A stretch of DNA of 43,855 nucleotides, taken from the NCBI RefSeq assembly GCF_000520975.1, contig NZ_JACB01000002.1:1-43855 (forward strand), written 5' to 3'. Below, in pieces: positions 16,243 to 23,468 of this stretch. The stretch's first letter is position 1; every line of letters begins with the position of its first letter. The position numbers and the translations under genes are program-made. The notes below the pieces were generated by a model. That model had not been told where the DNA came from, made no database searches, and worked only from the letters and a program-made list of their open reading frames with translations. The stretch is from Aquimarina megaterium XH134. GTDB lineage: Bacteria; Bacteroidota; Bacteroidia; Flavobacteriales; Flavobacteriaceae.

Positions 16243-16677
16243 TTATTTTCTACAAGCGCACTCATGGTGTTCATTGAGATAAGCAATTGTTTCCATACTA
16301 AGTTTTTCTACAACTGGAATATTTATGTCAGCTAATTTCTTAAAATAAATACAGGCCTTGCCCATTTTGAATTTCCCTAAATCTGTTAAAAGCGCATCAC
16401 TTTTATCTGTCTTCGAATAGACATAGAGTGAAAACTGAGCTTTTCGTGGTGAGAAACCCAACAAAGGAGCGTCGCCTTCATGTCCACTTGCGTATTTATA
16501 GTGATAGCTTCCAAAACCTATTATAGTTGGTCCCCACATTTTAGGTTTAAAACCTGACCATTCACTCATTAACTCTAATAACTTATAACTGTCAGCTTTC
16601 TTTTGATCATTATCTACAAATGATTCAATAAAATCAAAAACATCGACTTCTGTTTCGGTAGTTTTATTTTTGGCCAT
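16243..16677 (-). CDS. DUF1801 domain protein (cassette gene)
   Basis: 144 residues matching the DUF1801/YdhG-like pattern: DVFDFIESFVDNDQKKADSY, MWGPTIIGFGSYHYKYASG, and GFSPRKAQFSLYV, with LTDLGKFKMGKACIYFKKL towards the end. These are cytoplasmic proteins of unknown biochemistry, common in Bacteroidota. The C-terminus HHECACRK carries two Cys residues. The start is the ATG at 16677; single-gene cassette. Confidence 0.88.
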   Translation of the reverse strand: MAKNKTTETEVDVFDFIESFVDNDQKKADSYKLLELMSEWSGFKPKMWGPTIIGFGSYHYKYASGHEGDAPLLGFSPRKAQFSLYVYSKTDKSDALLTDLGKFKMGKACIYFKKLADINIPVVEKLSMETIAYLNEHHECACRK

Positions 16678-16713
16678 TTCTGTAATTATTTAAGTTGTTT
16701 TGTAATGCCTGCC

Positions 16714-16838
16714 AACGTTAGGGCTACGGTTCATTACGGAATAGTACGCCAGTATCATTCCGCCATAACAATAAATGTAGCAAAAAATCGTGAAATTCTG
16801 AGTAGGAATTTCAGTCGTAATGAACTATAGTCGTTGTT
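16714..16838 (-). repeat. attC-like site, cloverleaf-like
   Basis: 125 bp. Strong outer stem GGCTACGGTTCATTACG / CGTAATGAACTATAGTC, then inner hairpins (GGAAT-CATTCC and GAAATTC-GAATTTC). This multi-branch form resembles the long Vibrio repeat (VCR) type of attC. One of the best-folding sites. Confidence 0.75.
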
Positions 16839-16849
16839 GTGTGTAGGTC

Positions 16850-17368
16850 TTACTTTTTATTCAATTCAAAAGTTCCATTATCTCTTGGAAAGCTTGAATC
16901 GTATTCACCGCTGATTTCAATTCCGTCATCATCTTTCATTCCATCATATTCAATAAACTGTCCATTTCCAATTGACATTTTAGCTTTAAAGAATCTACGA
17001 TTGGATTCACTGCTTTCATTCGGTCGTCTTTTTTGTCCAATGTTATTTCCATTAATATCTGATTCCGAAAAGTTTCCTGACAATTCCACTATTCTATTTT
17101 GTCCAGGCTTATAAACACTCCAGAGATTGTAATAAATGAGCGTCTCACTTTTAAATTCATTGTTGTGATTTTCAGGAATCGTTGTCAGTACTTTTCCACT
17201 AATGAGCGTATATTCAGAACTGTTCCATTTTCCATTCCAATTAGATTCCGTAAAGTTTTCAGGAATCGAAGTTCTATAGACGATTTCGTTTGATATAAAC
17301 ACAACGACAAAAAGAATCAAAATCGTTATTAAAATCCGTTTTATTATTTTCAAAAATCTATTTTTCAT
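16850..17368 (-). CDS. Membrane-anchored hypothetical protein, 172 residues (cassette gene)
   Basis: One N-terminal membrane anchor (ILITILILFVVVFISNEIVY) after a basic tail, then a beta-rich extracytoplasmic part with WNGKWNSSEYTLISGKVLT, FNKS-type and FIEYDGMKDDDGIEISGEYD motifs. It looks like a lipocalin-type or DUF-type small domain; no family is assigned. Single-gene cassette; GTGTGTA and TACGCAC flank it. Confidence 0.62.
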   Translation of the reverse strand: MKNRFLKIIKRILITILILFVVVFISNEIVYRTSIPENFTESNWNGKWNSSEYTLISGKVLTTIPENHNNEFKSETLIYYNLWSVYKPGQNRIVELSGNFSESDINGNNIGQKRRPNESSESNRRFFKAKMSIGNGQFIEYDGMKDDDGIEISGEYDSSFPRDNGTFELNKK

Positions 17369-17398
17369 TAAGAATACAGTTTATCTCAACTTACGCAC

Positions 17399-17442
17399 AA
17401 CGTTTTGGCTAAGCTGCGTTTTAATGCAGTTTAGGTGTTGTT
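17399..17442 (-). repeat. attC-like site, shortest stem type D
   Basis: 44 bp with stem CTAAGCTGCGTT / AATGCAGTTTAG. The stop codon of the adjacent gene (TAA at 17431-17433) falls inside it, and its last residues HHNNT are encoded by the site. Confidence 0.75.
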
Positions 17443-17967
17443 GTGGTGTCGTTTTTGTTCAGTTATTTTAAATTTTCTCCCAATTAATTCACACTTCTTG
17501 GTAACATTCCAAAAAGCAAAACCTGGCTTTCCAGATGGGATCTTCCAATAAACTATTTTTCCGTTTCTTTTTCTTAATCCGAAATCCGAAATCAAACCCT
17601 CTGTTTTGACATTAGCAACTTTACCAGTTGGTGTATTGATAATAGAAATACTTTTATATCCATTATGCCATTCAAATTCAGAGTAATTAATGATTTCACA
17701 CGAGTCAGAGTCAATTTGGACAAATTTTTTAGTTGTGTTAATTACAAATTCCGATTCTGAAATTTTCAAGACTAATACAGGAATTTCATTTCCATCTAAA
17801 CTTAATCGTTGTTTAAGTTTAACTTGCAATTTCGCATTTAAAAGTTCAAACAATGTAAAAATCTCATTTCCATTAAAATCCGTTTTGGTTTTATTGAAAT
17901 ACTTAAAGAACCAAAATTCAATTCGTTCTTTAATTTGTATAGTAGATTTTTCTATTAATTCTTCCAT
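17431..17967 (-). CDS. Hypothetical protein, 178 residues (cassette gene)
   Basis: Cytosolic, no signal peptide. A helical first half (KSTIQIKERIEFWFFKYFN) is followed by beta-rich sequence (EIPVLVLKISESEFVINTTK and IVYWKIPSGKPGFAFWNVTK). The last five residues are translated from the attC-like site. No family is recognised. Flanks GTAGTG and GTGGTG are complementary apart from one base. Confidence 0.6.
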   Translation of the reverse strand: MEELIEKSTIQIKERIEFWFFKYFNKTKTDFNGNEIFTLFELLNAKLQVKLKQRLSLDGNEIPVLVLKISESEFVINTTKKFVQIDSDSCEIINYSEFEWHNGYKSISIINTPTGKVANVKTEGLISDFGLRKRNGKIVYWKIPSGKPGFAFWNVTKKCELIGRKFKITEQKRHHNNT

Positions 17968-17982
17968 TTTCTAATGCACTAC

Positions 17983-18142
17983 AACGTTATAAGTATGTGT
18001 CGTAGCTGTGTAAAACGTTACTGAGCCATCGATTTTTTCTGCCCTGATTTTATCTTTCTCGTCATAAAATCTTTGCGCCTTACCAAAAATTCAACAACCA
18101 TTCGATTCATAACTTATCTGCTATGATCACATATATGATGTT
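17983..18142 (-). repeat. attC-like site, long type B
   Basis: 160 bp, AAC to GTT. It carries the type B blocks TATGTGTCGTAGC, TACCAAAAATTCAACAACCA and TATCTGCTATGATCACATAT. The outside bases ACCCACAG match the reverse complement of GTGGGT before AAC at 18668. Confidence 0.72.
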
Positions 18143-18150
18143 ACCCACAG

Positions 18151-18657
18151 TTACTTTTTCGATTCAACTTTAGGTTCCAAGTAAATTTCTCCATTAACTT
18201 CGTAAACCATAATCATTTTTAATTCCAAATCAGAAAGGTCATCACAACAAATTCCATATTCATCCTTTTCGACATAAATTTCGGAATATGCTTTGCTTAA
18301 TTCAAGTACTAAGTCTTTTCTATTAAATCCGTTATCATTCTGTATTTCATAACCAATTTGTTTTTTCAAAGGGAAATCTATTAGAAGTATTGCTTTAGTG
18401 CTGTCAGTAACGGACATATCAGCACCGTATAATTTATTTATTTCTGGGTTTGCTAAATTTATTCCGCCAACGCCACCTTTTCTACGGATATACCTTTTTC
18501 CATTTTCTCCTTCTATTTGAAATGGGTTTGCCGAGACCACCATTCCACCATACATCAAATTAGGTTTTTCTATTTCAAAACTTTTATCAGATATTGTCTT
18601 TTCTCCACAACTAATAAAGCTCAGGATTATAAATATCAATAAACTATTTTTTTTCAT
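18151..18657 (-). CDS. Hypothetical lipoprotein, 168 residues (cassette gene)
   Basis: Start at the ATG at 18657 (MKKNSLLIF). The open frame to 18705 begins with GTG and translates spacer, so it is rejected. Lipobox SFISC. The mature part has a Gly-rich turn (RRKGGVGGINLANP) and a Cys-Cys pair in YGICCDDLSDLELK. It is beta-rich towards the end. No family is recognised. Its cassette has the clearest complementary flanks of the array (ACCCACA / TGTGGGT). Confidence 0.65.
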   Translation of the reverse strand: MKKNSLLIFIILSFISCGEKTISDKSFEIEKPNLMYGGMVVSANPFQIEGENGKRYIRRKGGVGGINLANPEINKLYGADMSVTDSTKAILLIDFPLKKQIGYEIQNDNGFNRKDLVLELSKAYSEIYVEKDEYGICCDDLSDLELKMIMVYEVNGEIYLEPKVESKK

Positions 18658-18667
18658 AATTGTGGGT

Positions 18668-18790
18668 AACGTTTTGTGTATGAGTAGTAGCGGGTTTCTA
18701 CTCACGAACCTTTCGGTTTTGTACCGATCTTTTTTTTATGTTTATACTTTCATTTTATCACTTAAACCGCTATTACTTATACACATTGTT
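18668..18790 (-). repeat. attC-like site, type A with enlarged middle
   Basis: 123 bp: the type A arms TGTGTATGAGTAGTAGCGG / CCGCTATTACTTATACACA as at 4955, with an extra roughly 37 bp hairpin region (CGGTTTTGTACCG) in the centre. Confidence 0.75.
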
Positions 18791-18802
18791 AGCAACTGTT
18801 TT

Positions 18803-20893
18803 TTATTCGTGTGCAAATGAAACGGGTTCATTATGTTCATTTTTTAAATGCTTGTTGACTTTCAGGTAATTCATCCATTCCATTGCTCTTGAACGTGAAT
18901 TACAAGCGTACATATTGTTTGAACAACATAACTTATTTGGATAACCCAGAGTTGTATTGAAAGTCAATTCTAAAACCTTGATAATAGAATATACACCTTT
19001 GTCTTTTGTACTTCCGCCACCTCCTACAAAAGATGAATTAATATCAAATTTTAATAAATCATATATCTTGTCATAATTTAATGAATTGTCCTTATTCAAA
19101 AAATCAATTTTGACTTTATTGAGGTAAAAAACGTACAATTCTTTTTGACTAAGTTTATTATAATTACTTAAAAAGTCATCTCTATTACCTTTATCGACTA
19201 TAGTAGGAATATGAGTGAAACCAAAATCACTTGCTAAAAAAGAATATTTACTAGATTCTCGTTTAAATTTCACATTTTCTATCAGTTCTAATGCTTTACC
19301 TATTTGGTCATAACTAATTTGCGATAGAAGGTAAGTAATTTCTTTTTCCCGTTCAGTACTATCATTTTGCTTATCGATAATCTTTGAATAAGAAGATTCA
19401 AAACTTTCTATATTCTCGGAAGTATTTCCATACCAAGATTTTTTCTCCTTTTCTTTAAATACAATTGGCTTCTTAGCAATTTCTGTTGCTCTTTCAATTT
19501 GAGTTTTAATTTTTGAATTAAAGGAATGTAAATTTTCTATTGAATTGATATACAATTTATTAGAACCTATAAACTTAATTAGGTAATTATTACAAAACCC
19601 AATAATCCCAAGGTCATCAAAAAGACGTGATTTTAATAAATAAGTTTTAAGGTATTGTTCATTTTCAATTAACTTATTCCAATTTTTTGAATAAAATATA
19701 TCAAGAATTCTACCACTTGAATATGATAATGACCATGAATTGGAATAGACTAAACTCCAATATTCAAAAGCAGTGATATTTTCTAGACTTAAACTTTGAA
19801 TTAGTTCATTTTCTAATTTTCGCCTTTCTACAAAAGATAATTTTTTTTTTAAACGATTAATATTGTCTTTTAATTGATTACTTCCATTGAAATCTATACT
19901 GTTTTGATTGCAATAATTTGTTAGTTGAACAAGCTGTTTCAAAAATTTATAAGGGAAAAGAGGTAGCCTTCGGTTTTTTGACACTCTCGCTCTCCTATAT
20001 TCATCTGATAACTTTACGACTTTTTCTGGATTTAATTTAGTTAATTGGATGAATGCGGTCAATGCTATCGTATCGTTCTCATTCGATAATTGTTCAATTA
20101 GACCTTTTTCTTTATCAACAGATTTAACACTTAATATATTATTTGTAAACGCTTTGATAGTTTCATCCCACTTGTAGTTTTTATAGTTGTTTGCTATGAA
20201 AATAAGTAGATTGATTTTTGACCGTTCATAAAAGTCCTTTTCTAAATGGTAGCTTAAAACTCCACTTTCATTTGGGACAGCAATTTGAGAATTCGTTAGT
20301 AATTGAATTAAACTAATTACTTCTTCATTGTCGTAGTGTTCGTCAAATCTGTATCGGTTTTTTAATAAAACTGAAGCTATTTTTAATAGTGCTAAAGGAT
20401 TTCTTGAATCTACTAAGCTGTCGATTGCGTTTTCTCTAACCCAATCGAGTTTTAATAATTCATTACGTTTAGCATTTAAACTGTTCCATTTAAAGTCAGT
20501 TAATTCGATGATTTCAAAATCCGTTTTTCTTTTGTCAAACGGTGTTATTAAAAAGGCATTTGCAAGATTTGAAAATGTAATATTCTTTTTGTTTTCTTTT
20601 AGAAATTTTTTAAAATCAGCGCTAGTTATTGTAGAGTCAATAACTATTTCGGAATCAAGAAACATAGAATTTTCCCTAACTAGTCTTTTAGCAACATCGG
20701 ATTCATTAGTATTAATTATGTGATAGCCCAAATATTCAGTTAATTCAGTTTTACTGTCAAAATATTCAGCTATTTGGGTTAAAGCATTCAAATCTCCTTT
20801 ACGTAATTGCCAATCCAAAAAATCAAGTCGCTCTTTTTGAGCAAATAGATTAGAAGTAATAATTAGAAATAATATCAGTAGGTTTCTTTTCAA
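18803..20893 (-). CDS. Large secreted protein of unknown function, 696 residues (cassette gene)
   Basis: Signal peptide (MKRNLLILFLIITSNLFAQ), then almost entirely helical, charged sequence reminiscent of helical-repeat proteins. Around residue 625 there is a Gly-rich loop SSFVGGGGSTKDKGVYSIIK, followed by a Cys cluster (NKLCCSNNMYACNSRSR). I recognise no family and no enzyme motif. Initiation is at TTG (20893); no ATG gives the signal peptide. At 2.1 kb it is the largest single-gene cassette in the array, several times the size of the others. Confidence 0.7.
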   Translation of the reverse strand: MKRNLLILFLIITSNLFAQKERLDFLDWQLRKGDLNALTQIAEYFDSKTELTEYLGYHIINTNESDVAKRLVRENSMFLDSEIVIDSTITSADFKKFLKENKKNITFSNLANAFLITPFDKRKTDFEIIELTDFKWNSLNAKRNELLKLDWVRENAIDSLVDSRNPLALLKIASVLLKNRYRFDEHYDNEEVISLIQLLTNSQIAVPNESGVLSYHLEKDFYERSKINLLIFIANNYKNYKWDETIKAFTNNILSVKSVDKEKGLIEQLSNENDTIALTAFIQLTKLNPEKVVKLSDEYRRARVSKNRRLPLFPYKFLKQLVQLTNYCNQNSIDFNGSNQLKDNINRLKKKLSFVERRKLENELIQSLSLENITAFEYWSLVYSNSWSLSYSSGRILDIFYSKNWNKLIENEQYLKTYLLKSRLFDDLGIIGFCNNYLIKFIGSNKLYINSIENLHSFNSKIKTQIERATEIAKKPIVFKEKEKKSWYGNTSENIESFESSYSKIIDKQNDSTEREKEITYLLSQISYDQIGKALELIENVKFKRESSKYSFLASDFGFTHIPTIVDKGNRDDFLSNYNKLSQKELYVFYLNKVKIDFLNKDNSLNYDKIYDLLKFDINSSFVGGGGSTKDKGVYSIIKVLELTFNTTLGYPNKLCCSNNMYACNSRSRAMEWMNYLKVNKHLKNEHNEPVSFAHE

Positions 20894-20919
20894 TCTCGAT
20901 GTTTTTCAAAGTTGTTGCC

Positions 20920-20979
20920 AACGTTCCTTGTATGTTGCGTTTGCTTTCCGAAGGGAGCATATGCTATATACAATTTGTT
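20920..20979 (-). repeat. attC-like site, short type C
   Basis: 60 bp, near-copy of 10984-11043: CCTTGTATGTTGCGTTTG, CCGAAGGGAGCATATGC, TATACAATTTGTT. The outside bases ATGTGC are complementary to GCACAT before AAC at 21638. Confidence 0.75.
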
Positions 20980-20994
20980 ATGTGCTCGTATTTT

Positions 20995-21603
20995 TTAATA
21001 CTCCATTATGTCCTCATTGATAAAATCATATTCACTGTCCATCAAGTTTTTTAAATAATCTTCAAAGCTATCAGCGATTACTTTGAATTCGTCTGGGTCG
21101 TGTAAAAATCTTACTACTTGTCCTATTTTCCCTTTTTCAGATGGACTAAAATCTACAAACAATTGAGAGGTTCCTCCATTGTTCATACAATCAGAAAAAT
21201 GAAGCCAATTAATCGTGTCAGCTCGATTTGTGATTTTATCATCAATTTGAACTCCATCATATTTTCTTTCAATATAATCTGCATAGTATTCTGTAGCTTG
21301 ATTTCGATTTTCTATTATTTCTTTAGATGATAATAAATAATAGGGATATTTATAAACATCAGAACCTAAAATGAAGAATGTAATTTCTTCTTCGGCATAT
21401 TTTCTCCAATACGTTCCATCTACATATCCAAGTAAGGCAATTAAAGCATTAGAAGTCTCAGGATAAATTTGTTTTAGTTTACTAATATTTTCTTTTTCCG
21501 CTCTTTGTATAACTTTTTCAAAATGCTCCCAATCCTCCCGTCCATTATTTTCAAAATATGCATTTTTAAGCCCATTTATATATTTTTCAACTATAGCATT
21601 CAT
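20995..21603 (-). CDS. SMI1/KNR4 (SUKH) family immunity-type protein (cassette gene)
   Basis: 202 residues with a SUKH-like outline: helical start (EKVIQRAEKENISKLKQIYP), then DGTYWRKYAEEEITFFILGS, YYLLSSKEIIE, and near the end GKIGQVVRFLHDPDEFKVIA. SUKH proteins neutralise toxins of polymorphic or contact-dependent systems in many bacteria. There is no toxin gene beside it, so it would be an orphan immunity gene. The cassette flanks match (ATGTGC). Confidence 0.78.
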   Translation of the reverse strand: MNAIVEKYINGLKNAYFENNGREDWEHFEKVIQRAEKENISKLKQIYPETSNALIALLGYVDGTYWRKYAEEEITFFILGSDVYKYPYYLLSSKEIIENRNQATEYYADYIERKYDGVQIDDKITNRADTINWLHFSDCMNNGGTSQLFVDFSPSEKGKIGQVVRFLHDPDEFKVIADSFEDYLKNLMDSEYDFINEDIMEY

Positions 21604-21637
21604 CTAATTTTCAATATTACTGGTTTTGCTTGCACAT

Positions 21638-21683
21638 AACGGCTTAAATAAAAAGTTGTTTTAATACTTTTTATTTTCGTGTT
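21638..21683 (-). repeat. attC-like site, short hairpin
   Basis: 46 bp with an almost perfect hairpin, AAATAAAAAGT / ACTTTTTATTT. Its minus-strand form, CATAAC at one end and CGTTATG at the other, is close to the classical attC end sequences. Confidence 0.78.
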
Positions 21684-21709
21684 ATGTGATGTTTTATCTT
21701 TTTACACAT

Positions 21710-22300
21710 TTATCTTTCTCCATTATATCCATCCCATCTTTCAGGTGAAATTAATTTTATGCCCTTTATTCCAGTCTGTTCGAATGCTTCTTTAAATAAT
21801 TCATCTACCAAAATTATTCGGGTAAAATACCTTGCTCTGAAAATCTTGTTGGAATTATTCATATCTTCCATTAATACAAGTTGATCGATACTCCAAATTA
21901 TAGTATTTTTCTCATCTTGATCCATATCCATTATGGAAAGATTAATATCGATACAATCTAAAAGTCCAATAATATTAGCAACAAAATATCCTTCTTTAGC
22001 TGGTTCTTTTTCCCTTTCAATAATAGTCGCTGGAAAATATTGAATATTATCCATGCTTAGGTTGTCTAAAAAAGTTTTAAACCGCTTAGACACTACTGAA
22101 CATCCCATGTCACTCACAGCATAATCTGGAAAATATCCTTTGGGTAAGCTTTCACAAAAGAATTCTAAATTGGATAAATCATAGTCATCTTCGGAAACCA
22201 ATACACCATTTTCCCAAATCATTTCATTACAAGAACAGTTAACAGAAGCCGTCAAGGAAGGAGATACTTCCTCATCAGGGCACAGTAATAAACTTTTCAT
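21710..22300 (-). CDS. Imm11/DUF1629-like immunity-type protein (cassette gene)
   Basis: 196 residues fitting the Imm11/DUF1629 outline: an early acidic region, then CSVVSKRFKTFLDNLSMDNI, YFVANIIGLLDCIDINLS, a central DQLVLMEDMN, KIFRARYFTRIILVDELFK and the tail TGIKGIKLISPERWDGYNG. These proteins are linked to toxin immunity loci. No toxin partner is adjacent, so it appears to be orphan. It sits next to a SUKH-type cassette. Confidence 0.8.
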   Translation of the reverse strand: MKSLLLCPDEEVSPSLTASVNCSCNEMIWENGVLVSEDDYDLSNLEFFCESLPKGYFPDYAVSDMGCSVVSKRFKTFLDNLSMDNIQYFPATIIEREKEPAKEGYFVANIIGLLDCIDINLSIMDMDQDEKNTIIWSIDQLVLMEDMNNSNKIFRARYFTRIILVDELFKEAFEQTGIKGIKLISPERWDGYNGER

Positions 22301-22324
22301 AAAAAAAGGTATTTAATATCACAT

Positions 22325-22401
22325 AACGTTTTGGCGGACTTTATTAAAAGCACTACACTTTGGGTTAAGCATCAAACCCCGTATTAATTATAGCCATTGT
22401 T
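22325..22401 (-). repeat. attC-like site, 77 bp
   Basis: AAC to GTT: end arms AACGTTTTGGC / GCCATTGTT, inner hairpin GGGTTAAGCATCAAACCC. The outside bases are gene-specific: GTAGTGC to the left of the frameshifted gene and GCACTAC to its right. Confidence 0.72.
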
Positions 22402-22413
22402 GTAGTGCGTTTT

Positions 22414-22864
22414 TCATTCTATTATATTCCGATGAATACTCGTGTTGTATTTTTGAGTTTTATATTCACTTTTATCAATAATTGTATCTATCTTTTTGTT
22501 AAAATCAATTTCGAATATTCCATAATCAGATTTTACAACTTTCAATTCGTAGCATTCATTAGTTTTAATTCCTAACCTCTTAATCCCGTTATTAGTCAAG
22601 TCAGTTAACTTATGAAAGACAGTATCGTTTTTTACGAAATAAAAGTAAACCACATCTTTTCTTGTTGTCCTACCTTTTTTTGAATTGGGTTTTAGTTTTT
22701 CAACGACTCCGATAGTATTGAAAGATTCAGTTTCTAATTTTTTCTTTCTGCTTTGTCCATTAAAATAAATCATAATAAATATTGGACTAAACACAAGTAA
22801 AATATATCCGATTTTTTTAATCGAACTTGGTTCCTTTTTCTTTTTAGATTTTTTTTTTGGTCAT
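22414..22864 (-). CDS. Membrane-anchored hypothetical protein with a 1-base frameshift in an A10 run (first cassette)
   Basis: The frame 22414-22794 lacks an ATG (it opens at GTG). Upstream, MTKKK begins at the ATG at 22864, but a run of ten A (plus-strand T10, 22849-22858) shifts the frame; nine A would give MTKKKSKKKKEPSSIKKIG joined to a membrane helix YILLVFSPIFIMIY and the rest (KKLETESFNTIGVVEKLK, KNDTVFHKLTDLTNNG). So it is a small single-helix protein with a soluble tail of unknown family, with either a read error, a slippage-prone run or a real defect. It is the cassette nearest the array start. Confidence 0.6.
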
Positions 22865-22912
22865 AAAAAATTAAGAATCATTTTTAGTTTTGTGTTTTCT
22901 TAAATGCACTAC

Positions 22913-23001
22913 AACAATTGGATATACCCAATTGAGTATATTTCTTATATGTCTTTAACAAATCTAACTTATTTTTGATAAACACAACATTATCAAACCA
23001 T
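22913..23001 (-). repeat. Leader-like repeat, copy 1 (attI candidate) at the array start
   Basis: It lies directly upstream (in the minus direction) of the first cassette. It contains CAATTGGATATACCCAATTG, a hairpin with 7 bp arms, next to the boundary AAC. It is related to 6924-7014. If this is an attI, no integrase gene is associated with it; the hut operon begins soon after. Confidence 0.55.
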
Positions 23002-23468
23002 ACAAGTATAATCTTTCGATGGTGTTCGGGGTAATGTGAAGATATAGCGTACTTCGACATGGCTAACAAGGCTTTGAACTTTTCTATACACTTAAGATGA
23101 AATGGGTATCAGATTAAAAAACTATGCTCTATAGTTATCCAAGGAAGTGTTAAAATCATACTTTTTAAGCATTAATTACACCTATTGCGGAAACCCGTAA
23201 GAATCGTATTATTTAGTACAGTATCTTTATACTAAGTTGAGTTTATATGATTGTAATTTAAGTGGTTAAATGTGTAAAACCCTCTAGTGAAATCTTAGAG
23301 GGTTTTATATGTAAAGTATATATGTTAGGCTGTTGTGGATTTAAATGTTTTTTGCCATAATCCAATTCTCGATACACCACCCTCAAAAGCGCGGCACTCG
23401 AATTGACGTTTTATGGTGAAAAAAAGCTACTTTCAATACCGCACAACAGATTACGCTAATCAGAAATA
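23002..23468. other. Gap between cassette array and hut operon
   Basis: 467 bp without a credible gene. Short reading frames here lack coding character. It holds a terminator-like hairpin at 23276-23306, and AAAAAGCTACTTTCAATAC near 23421-23439, resembling AAAAAACTACTCTCAATAC at 7153-7171, so the duplicated leader may extend this far with an insertion. Confidence 0.5.
23276..23306. terminator. Terminator-like hairpin downstream of hutF
   Basis: Stem AAAACCCTCTA / TAGAGGGTTTT (11 bp) with a 9-base loop, about 160 bp after the hutF stop. Good candidate for the end of the hut transcript. Confidence 0.6.

Larger units (their letters stand above)
4209..22915 (-). mobile_element. Integron-like gene cassette array without a visible integrase (CALIN-like)
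   Basis: All credible genes here (about 22) are on the minus strand. Between them lie 33-187 bp spacers that begin with AAC and end with GTT (plus strand) and fold on themselves. In about 14 cassettes the bases outside AAC/GTT form a gene-specific inverted repeat around the gene, for example GTTACCCACA and TGTGGGTAAC around 18151-18657. That pairing is expected when a cassette circle rebuilds its own attC (R'' and R' arms). Similar spacers flank unrelated genes. No tyrosine recombinase is encoded at either end of the array or elsewhere in the window, so it is either a CALIN or served by an integrase elsewhere. Alternative: a lineage-specific intergenic repeat family, which would not explain the gene-specific flanks. 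Confidence 0.72.

Noticed and set aside
18658..18705. Longer N-terminus for the lipoprotein at 18151 (start at 18705)
   Set aside because: It starts with GTG inside the spacer and would bury the signal peptide; the ATG at 18657 gives a normal lipoprotein start.
4209..22915. CRISPR array as an explanation of the repeated spacers
   Set aside because: The repeats are 33-187 bp, vary in sequence and length, alternate with full genes of up to 2 kb, and no cas genes are present.
4209..22915. Miniature transposable elements (MITEs) as the explanation
   Set aside because: The spacers are foldable like MITEs, but no target-site duplications are seen, all genes share one strand, and the outer inverted repeats belong to the gene rather than the spacer. 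MITEs would not give gene-specific flanks.
22884..23069. Minus-strand ORF of 61 codons covering the leader-like repeat
   Set aside because: It translates the repeat and the cassette boundary, has no coding character and no homologous frame in the second copy at 6.9 kb.
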